This document shows, one piece after another, positions 59,287 to 64,000 of a DNA stretch of 64,000 bases. Source of the DNA: Lysinibacillus_B sp031181585 (GTDB taxonomy: Bacteria; Bacillota; Bacilli; Bacillales_A; Planococcaceae). The notes below the pieces were generated by a model. It made no database searches and was not told where the DNA came from. It worked only from the letters and a program-made list of their open reading frames with translations. Positions within the stretch are counted from its first letter, which is position 1. The number at the start of each line of letters is the position of its first letter. The position numbers and the translations under genes are program-made. The stretch covers positions 2,852,001 to 2,916,000 of the forward strand of contig NZ_CP154840.1 in the NCBI RefSeq assembly GCF_047301505.1, given 5' to 3'.

Positions 59287-59952
59287 TCAATTTTGACGCT
59301 GACAAAGCATGTCATAAATATAACGCGCTTGATCAAATTCAGGCGCTATTGTGTAGGCCTGCTTCAAATGATATTTAGCATCGTCGATTTTATCAGTCGA
59401 AACAGCATACAGGACACCAAGATTATAATGTGCATCTGCATTATTTAGATCATGCTCGATGACATACTCCAATTCTGGTTTTGCATGCTCAAACATTTCA
59501 AGCGTACAAAGTAAAATCCCGTATGACAGACGGATTTCTAAATCATCGGGTGCTAGCTCTGCCGCTCGTTGCATATAAGGTAACGCTAAGGAATGATTTC
59601 CTTCACGCTCAAAGCTCTTAGCGAGCATAAAGTATGAATCTGCCCCTTCAATACCATGTTCAATTGATTTTTGATATAGCTTGGCTGCTTCAATAAAACG
59701 CTCTGCATTATAATATAGGTTTGCCAGCCCGTAATAAGCAGTAGCAGCTTTTTCATCTACTGTAATCGCTTTTTGAAAGAAGCGTTCCGCTCTCTCCACA
59801 TCATTTAACGTAGCAAGCAGATTACCAAAGTTTACATAGCCTACAGCATCATTCGGATTTTGCCCAATGGCATCATTAAAGGCTTGCGCGGCATCCTCAT
59901 ATCTTTTTTCCTGGAATGCCTTAATTCCAATTTCATTATAATCCAAGATCAT
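59287..59952 (-). CDS. yrrB: TPR-repeat protein YrrB
   Basis: This is a tetratricopeptide-repeat scaffold of unknown partner. From the ATG at 59952 (after AGGGG) the 221 residues read as about six consecutive TPR units, such as AAQAFNDAIGQNPNDAVGYV, ERAERFFQKAITVDEKAATA, EAAKLYQKSIEHGIEGADSY, LALPYMQRAAELAPDDLEIR and HAKPELEYVIEHDLNNADAH. No signal peptide is present. In Bacillus YrrB lies between mnmA and recD2; here mnmA still adjoins, but recD2 is 13 kb away. Confidence 0.9.
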   Translation of the reverse strand: MILDYNEIGIKAFQEKRYEDAAQAFNDAIGQNPNDAVGYVNFGNLLATLNDVERAERFFQKAITVDEKAATAYYGLANLYYNAERFIEAAKLYQKSIEHGIEGADSYFMLAKSFEREGNHSLALPYMQRAAELAPDDLEIRLSYGILLCTLEMFEHAKPELEYVIEHDLNNADAHYNLGVLYAVSTDKIDDAKYHLKQAYTIAPEFDQARYIYDMLCQRQN

Positions 59953-59996
59953 ATTGTTTCCCCTCATAAAGATAGGCGACCGGAGCCGCCTATTCG

Positions 59997-61118
59997 TTAT
60001 CCTACATATGTTAGTTTTTCATTGTTTTTGATGACTTCATCAATTGTACCGCCGCCTAGGCAAACATCGCCATCATACAGGACGACAGCCTGCCCTGGTG
60101 TAATTGCACGCTGCGGCTCAGCAAATGTAATAAGCGCTGTTCCATCCTCACGCATTTCCACTTCGACAGGAGAATCTGTCTGACGGTAACGGAACTTGGC
60201 TGTACAGCTGAACTTCGCCGACTTTGGGCGATCAGATGTAAAGCCTATTTTCACAGCTGTTAGTGCCTCGGAATACAATTTTTCATGGTGGAAACCTTGT
60301 CCTACGTATAGTACATTACGTTCCAGATCTTTCCCAAGGACAAACCAAGGTTCTCCGTCCCCTCCAATACCAAGTCCATGGCGTTGGCCAAGTGTATAGT
60401 ACATCAATCCATCGTGACGGCCTTTCACTTCTCCATCAAATGTTTCCATATTCCCAGGCTGTGCCGGTAAATACTGGCTCAAAAATTCTTTGAAATTACG
60501 TTCACCGATGAAGCAGATTCCTGTTGAATCCTTTTTCTTTGCCGTTGCAAGGCCAGCCTCAGCTGCAATTTCACGAACTTTTGACTTTTCTATATTGCCG
60601 ATCGGGAACATGACATGTTTCAGCTGCTCCTGTGATAGCTGGTTCAGGAAGTATGTTTGGTCTTTATTATTGTCAACACCACGAAGCATAACAATTTCAC
60701 CGTCACGCTCTTCAACACGCGCATAGTGGCCAGTTGCTAAATAGTCCGCACCGAGGTTCATCGCATGCTCGAGAAACGCCTTGAATTTGATTTCTTTATT
60801 GCACATGACATCCGGATTCGGTGTACGGCCCGCTTTATATTCTTCTAGGAAGTACGTAAATACTTTATCCCAATATTGTTTTTCAAAGTTTACTGCATAA
60901 TAAGGGATGCCGATTTGATTGCATACAGCGATAACGTCTTCATAATCCTCTGTCGCTGTACATACACCATTTTCGTCTGTATCATCCCAGTTTTTCATAA
61001 AAATTCCGATTACATCATATCCCTGCTGTTTTAATAAATACGCAGCAACAGATGAATCAACTCCACCCGACATGCCGACAACGACACGAATTTGTGAAGG
61101 ATCTCTTGTTTCTACCAT
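59997..61118 (-). CDS. mnmA: tRNA-specific 2-thiouridylase MnmA
   Basis: MnmA installs 2-thiouridine at wobble U34 of tRNA-Lys, -Glu and -Gln, using sulfur from a cysteine desulfurase. The PP-loop VVGMSGGVDSSVAAYLLKQQ is near residue 13. IFMKNWDDTDENGVC near 38, NKDQTYFLNQLSQEQL near 152 and DSTGICFIGERNFKEFLSQY near 196 carry the catalytic Cys pair and the tRNA contacts. It ends with the beta-barrel domain. AAAAGGTG precedes the ATG. The desulfurase gene directly upstream (61174-62322) is its probable sulfur donor. Confidence 0.97.
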   Translation of the reverse strand: MVETRDPSQIRVVVGMSGGVDSSVAAYLLKQQGYDVIGIFMKNWDDTDENGVCTATEDYEDVIAVCNQIGIPYYAVNFEKQYWDKVFTYFLEEYKAGRTPNPDVMCNKEIKFKAFLEHAMNLGADYLATGHYARVEERDGEIVMLRGVDNNKDQTYFLNQLSQEQLKHVMFPIGNIEKSKVREIAAEAGLATAKKKDSTGICFIGERNFKEFLSQYLPAQPGNMETFDGEVKGRHDGLMYYTLGQRHGLGIGGDGEPWFVLGKDLERNVLYVGQGFHHEKLYSEALTAVKIGFTSDRPKSAKFSCTAKFRYRQTDSPVEVEMREDGTALITFAEPQRAITPGQAVVLYDGDVCLGGGTIDEVIKNNEKLTYVG

Positions 61119-61173
61119 TAGTTATTCACCTTTTCGTTTAGACAAACCGCGTAAAAGGCGCGAAGTCTTTATT

Positions 61174-62322
61174 TTACTTGTTTTTCACTAGACGTTTGAC
61201 AATTGCAGCTGTACGTTTGCCTGCTTCCGCTATTTCCTCATCTGTTAAACCGATTCCGAAGCTAAAACGGATAGAAGTTCGAATCTCTTCAGCACCATCA
61301 CCGAACATCGCTACAAGTACATGAGATGGATCAATAGAGCCGGCTGTGCAGGCCGATCCGCTCGAAACAAGGATGCCCTCCATATCCATGTTTACTAAAA
61401 ACGATTCGACATTCGTACCGGGGAAGGACACATTCAGTACATGCGGCAACGCATTATCTAGCGTACCATTTACTTTATACGAAATTTCCGCTTCGTCAAA
61501 TTGTTTGATTAACAATTGCTTAAAATCATTATATTTACTGCGGTTCGTTTCCCTTCCGTCAGCTGCCTTTTGTACAGCTGCAGCGAAGCCAAGTACCGCT
61601 GGAATATTTTCTGTCCCTGCTCGGCGCTTCTTCTCCTGGGAGCCGCCATACAAAAGGTTTTCCAGTTTAGCGCCTTGACGGGCAAATAAAAAGCCGATCC
61701 CTTTTGGACCGTTTATTTTATGGGCAGATACACTTAATAAATCGACCCCTAATAATTCGACATTCAACTCTTCAATACCGTATGCCTGTACAGCATCAGT
61801 ATGGAATGTTGCTTGATGGCCCTTCAATAGATCACCAATTTCAGAAATAGGCTGAATCGTTCCAACCTCATTATTTCCATACATGATCGTTACAAGAATC
61901 GTATCATCGCGGAGTGCAGAAGCTACGTTTTCTACACGTACGCGCCCTGTTTCATCAACAGGCAGATAGGTTACATCAAACCCTTCTTTCTCAAGCTTTT
62001 CACAAGCATGGAGAACAGCATGATGCTCAACCTGTGTAGTAATGATATGCTTCCCTTCTTGTCTGCGCGCATATGCCGTACCGAAAATCGCCATATTATC
62101 CGCTTCGGTTCCGCCGCTTGTCAGAATAATTTCACTCATCTGTGCATGGATAGATTGCGCTAATATGGATCTTGCTTCATCCAAGTATTTACGTGCCTCA
62201 CGACCTGCGGCATGGATGCTTGAAGCATTCCCGTAATAGCGCTCCATTGCATCCGTCATCCGGGCGATAACTTCCTTCGCCATCGGAGTAGTAGCCGCAT
62301 GATCCAGATAGATAGTATTCAT
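61174..62322 (-). CDS. yrvO: Cysteine desulfurase (YrvO/IscS-like), MnmA sulfur donor
   Basis: This PLP enzyme releases sulfur from cysteine as a protein persulfide, in Bacillus passing it to MnmA. From the ATG at 62322 the 382 residues begin MNTIYLDHAATTPMAKEVI. TSGGTEADNMAIFG lies near 68, VEHHAVLHACE near 97 and HTDAVQAYG near 170. The PLP Lys is in SVSAHKINGPKGIGFL near 198, and the catalytic Cys in VSSGSACTAGSIDPSHVL near 320. The upstream extension of the frame overlaps cymR and lacks a ribosome site. It lies 28 bp after cymR. Confidence 0.95.
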   Translation of the reverse strand: MNTIYLDHAATTPMAKEVIARMTDAMERYYGNASSIHAAGREARKYLDEARSILAQSIHAQMSEIILTSGGTEADNMAIFGTAYARRQEGKHIITTQVEHHAVLHACEKLEKEGFDVTYLPVDETGRVRVENVASALRDDTILVTIMYGNNEVGTIQPISEIGDLLKGHQATFHTDAVQAYGIEELNVELLGVDLLSVSAHKINGPKGIGFLFARQGAKLENLLYGGSQEKKRRAGTENIPAVLGFAAAVQKAADGRETNRSKYNDFKQLLIKQFDEAEISYKVNGTLDNALPHVLNVSFPGTNVESFLVNMDMEGILVSSGSACTAGSIDPSHVLVAMFGDGAEEIRTSIRFSFGIGLTDEEIAEAGKRTAAIVKRLVKNK

Positions 62323-62350
62323 TTTTAATAAAACCCCTTTAAACCGTTCC

Positions 62351-62770
62351 TTAAATATAGAACATATATCCGTCGTGGACAGTATTGTCCGTATATTTAG
62401 CCAAGTCTTCCAATGTTGTTGTATCCAATACATTTTTTACGGCATCACGGATGCGCACCCATAGCTCACGCTGCGGTGCCTCCTCATTTTCAATTCCTTC
62501 TACTGGCTGGATTGGTCCTTCTAGAACACGGATAACATCGGCTGCTGTAATTTCTGCTGGAAGATTTGCTAGCATGTAGCCGCCATAAGCACCGCGGACA
62601 CTCTTCACTAGCCCTGCATTCCGAAGCGGTGAAACAAGCTGCTCCAAATAGGCTTCTGACAATTCTTTTTCAGCTGCAATTTGACGAAGAGGGATCGGAC
62701 CCTCACCATAATGTTTTGCTAATTCAATCATAATCGTCAATCCATAACGACCTTTTGTAGAAATTTTCAT
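62351..62770 (-). CDS. cymR: Rrf2-family cysteine metabolism repressor CymR
   Basis: CymR represses sulfur and cysteine uptake and synthesis genes, with the O-acetylserine sulfhydrylase CysK as co-sensor. The 139-residue product begins MKISTKGRYGLTIMIELAKH, with a winged helix-turn-helix through RNAGLVKSVRGAYGGYMLA. It lacks the three Cys residues that hold the Fe-S cluster in IscR, which supports CymR over IscR. It ends YMFYI like Bacillus CymR. A possible extended -10 (TGTTATACT, ending at 62808) lies about 40 bp upstream. It heads the cymR-desulfurase-mnmA-yrrB run. Confidence 0.94.
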   Translation of the reverse strand: MKISTKGRYGLTIMIELAKHYGEGPIPLRQIAAEKELSEAYLEQLVSPLRNAGLVKSVRGAYGGYMLANLPAEITAADVIRVLEGPIQPVEGIENEEAPQRELWVRIRDAVKNVLDTTTLEDLAKYTDNTVHDGYMFYI

Positions 62771-62873
62771 ACTAACACCTCAATTATTCTCATTCATATA
62801 TTTCTCAAGTATAACACATTTCCTTCTACTCTTATCATAAATGCTCCATTTTAGCTTCTGCTCTTCACAAGAG

Positions 62874-62902
62874 TTGGTTTTCCCGTTCACAAATTCTATA
62901 AT
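62874..62902 (+). promoter_or_regulatory. Sigma-A promoter of rarA
   Basis: TTGGTT (62874-62879), 17-bp spacer, TATAAT (62897-62902), about 37 bp before the rarA start. Confidence 0.7.
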
Positions 62903-62939
62903 GTTTATAGAACAGAAATGAAAAAAGAGGAGTGATTCC

Positions 62940-64000
62940 ATGCATAATGAACCTCTTGCTTATAAAATGAGGCCGCGACATCTGGATGAAATCGTCGGCC
63001 AAAAGCATGTAATCGGTCCAGATACACCACTTTATCAGATGATCCAGAAAGGACATGTTCCTTCTATGCTTTTATACGGTCCTCCTGGTATCGGTAAGAC
63101 ATCCATTGCCAATGCCATTGCCGGTACAAGCAGCCTGCCTTTTTTTGCGCTTAACGCCACCCATGCAGGGAAAAAAGATATCGAGCAGATCGTCATGGAA
63201 GCCCGGATGGCAGGAAAGGTTCTATTGTTTTTGGATGAAATTCACCGATTCAATAAGCTGCAGCAGGATACATTGCTGCCTCATGTCGAGAACGGTTCGA
63301 TTGTGCTCCTCGGGGCAACAACAGAAAATCCGTTTCACGATGTAAACCCTGCGATTCGTTCTCGATGCGGGGAAATCGTCCAGCTGTCAAGGCTTACAGC
63401 AGATGACATTACTGAACTACTAAACAATGCATTATCCAATAAAGAACGCGGTCTTGGCAGCTATGATATTCAGGCGTCCCCTGAACAACTTACACGAATC
63501 GCTGAAGCTGCCGGCGGAGATGCAAGGAAGGCCCTCACCTTACTAGAATCCGTCTACTATGCTTCGGATGAAATAGACGGGAAAACTATTTTCAGTGATA
63601 CGGCAATAGAGGCATTGGCAAAAAGAATTGGAGTTTACGGAGATAAAGGCGGGTCCCACTTTTATAACCTTCTTTCTGCCCTGCAGAAATCGGTGCGCGG
63701 CAGTGATGTCAATGCAGCCCTTTATTATCTTGCCCACTTGCTTGAAAGCGGGGACCTTATTGCTGTTTGCCGAAGACTGCTTGTGATGGCATATGAAGAT
63801 GTTGGATTGGCAAATCCGTCTGTCGGCGCCCATGTCACTGCAGCTACAGATGCAGCCCAGCGCCTCGGAATGCCTGAAGCCCGTATTCCACTCGCGACAG
63901 CAGTCGTGGAAATGTGCTTAAGTGATAAATCCAACTCTGCCTATAAAGCGCTTGATGCAGCTATTCGCACCATTAATGAAGGGACGACAGGCGATATTCC
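62940..64000 (+). CDS. rarA: Replication-associated recombination protein RarA (MgsA/YrvN), 3' truncated by window
   Basis: RarA is a AAA+ ATPase related to clamp-loader subunits that acts at stalled replication forks. The 353 visible codons start MHNEPLAYKMRPRHLDEIVG after AGAGGAG. They include LLYGPPGIGKTSIANAIAG (Walker A) near 42, LLFLDEIHRFNKLQQD (Walker B) near 91 and LLGATTENPFHDVNPAIRSR (sensor 1 and arginine finger) near 121. The tetramerisation part includes LLVMAYEDVGLANPS near 280. The gene continues past 64000, and about 70 residues are expected beyond. It is divergent from cymR. Confidence 0.96.
   Translation, partial: MHNEPLAYKMRPRHLDEIVGQKHVIGPDTPLYQMIQKGHVPSMLLYGPPGIGKTSIANAIAGTSSLPFFALNATHAGKKDIEQIVMEARMAGKVLLFLDEIHRFNKLQQDTLLPHVENGSIVLLGATTENPFHDVNPAIRSRCGEIVQLSRLTADDITELLNNALSNKERGLGSYDIQASPEQLTRIAEAAGGDARKALTLLESVYYASDEIDGKTIFSDTAIEALAKRIGVYGDKGGSHFYNLLSALQKSVRGSDVNAALYYLAHLLESGDLIAVCRRLLVMAYEDVGLANPSVGAHVTAATDAAQRLGMPEARIPLATAVVEMCLSDKSNSAYKALDAAIRTINEGTTGDI

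Noticed and set aside
62351..62770. IscR iron-sulfur regulator
   Set aside because: The three conserved cluster cysteines are absent and the sequence follows CymR through its YMFYI end.

Overview
The window is chromosomal DNA from a low-GC, endospore-forming member of the Bacillota. The gene set and order point to the Bacillaceae/Planococcaceae, closest to a Solibacillus- or Lysinibacillus-like organism; the family placement is inference, not a computed match. Evidence is the sporulation genes (gpr, spoIIP, intact sigK), the Bacillus-type late competence operon (comEA-EB-EC), a perfect CIRCE operator at hrcA, an alanine T-box at alaS, and Gram-positive Shine-Dalgarno sequences throughout, often with GTG or TTG starts.

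Layout. 1-2438 (mostly minus): grpE start, hrcA with CIRCE, hemW. 2559-4955: an AT-rich accessory patch with an orphan protein, a nucleotidyltransferase, and what looks like a phage-integrase relic beside lepA. 4956-9626: lepA, spoIIP, gpr, rpsT. 9800-16102: a stress-type protein, holA, yqzM, comEC/EB/EA. 15365-20469: the compact yqeM-rsfS-yqeK-nadD-yhbY-aroE-yqeH-yqeG block. 20502-22944: phospholipid genes psd and pssA, then sigK. 23203-35250: mtnN, yrrS, greA, the tRNA wobble-uridine block udk-yrrO-yrrN-yrrM, mltG, DUF1292 genes, ruvX, the IreB-like gene, and alaS with its T-box.

The core order alaS-recD2-yrrB-mnmA-cysteine desulfurase-cymR-rarA, contiguous in Bacillus subtilis, is split here by two accessory blocks. 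35679-43469 carries a TerD-family gene, a 1645-residue secreted nucleotidase/nuclease, and a nucleoside transporter. These look like one nucleic-acid scavenging unit: degrade and dephosphorylate outside, import nucleosides. 46517-58806 carries a eukaryotic-type HisA, a C4-dicarboxylate sensing and uptake locus (dctR-dctS / dctB-dctP), a BusR-like repressor with an OpuA glycine-betaine ABC transporter, and a phosphate transporter pair (DUF47-pit). The core then resumes with yrrB, mnmA, cysteine desulfurase, cymR and rarA, the last cut by the window end.

The observations most worth following up are the BusR-OpuA locus with a large dyad over its promoter, the eukaryotic-type HisA, the multidomain nucleotidase/nuclease next to NupC, a palindrome-headed intergenic repeat found just upstream of both lepA and psd, a strong-RBS overlapping leader ORF ahead of comEA, and a 28-residue membrane peptide gene. 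I saw no CRISPR array, intact prophage, complete insertion sequence, rRNA or tRNA gene.
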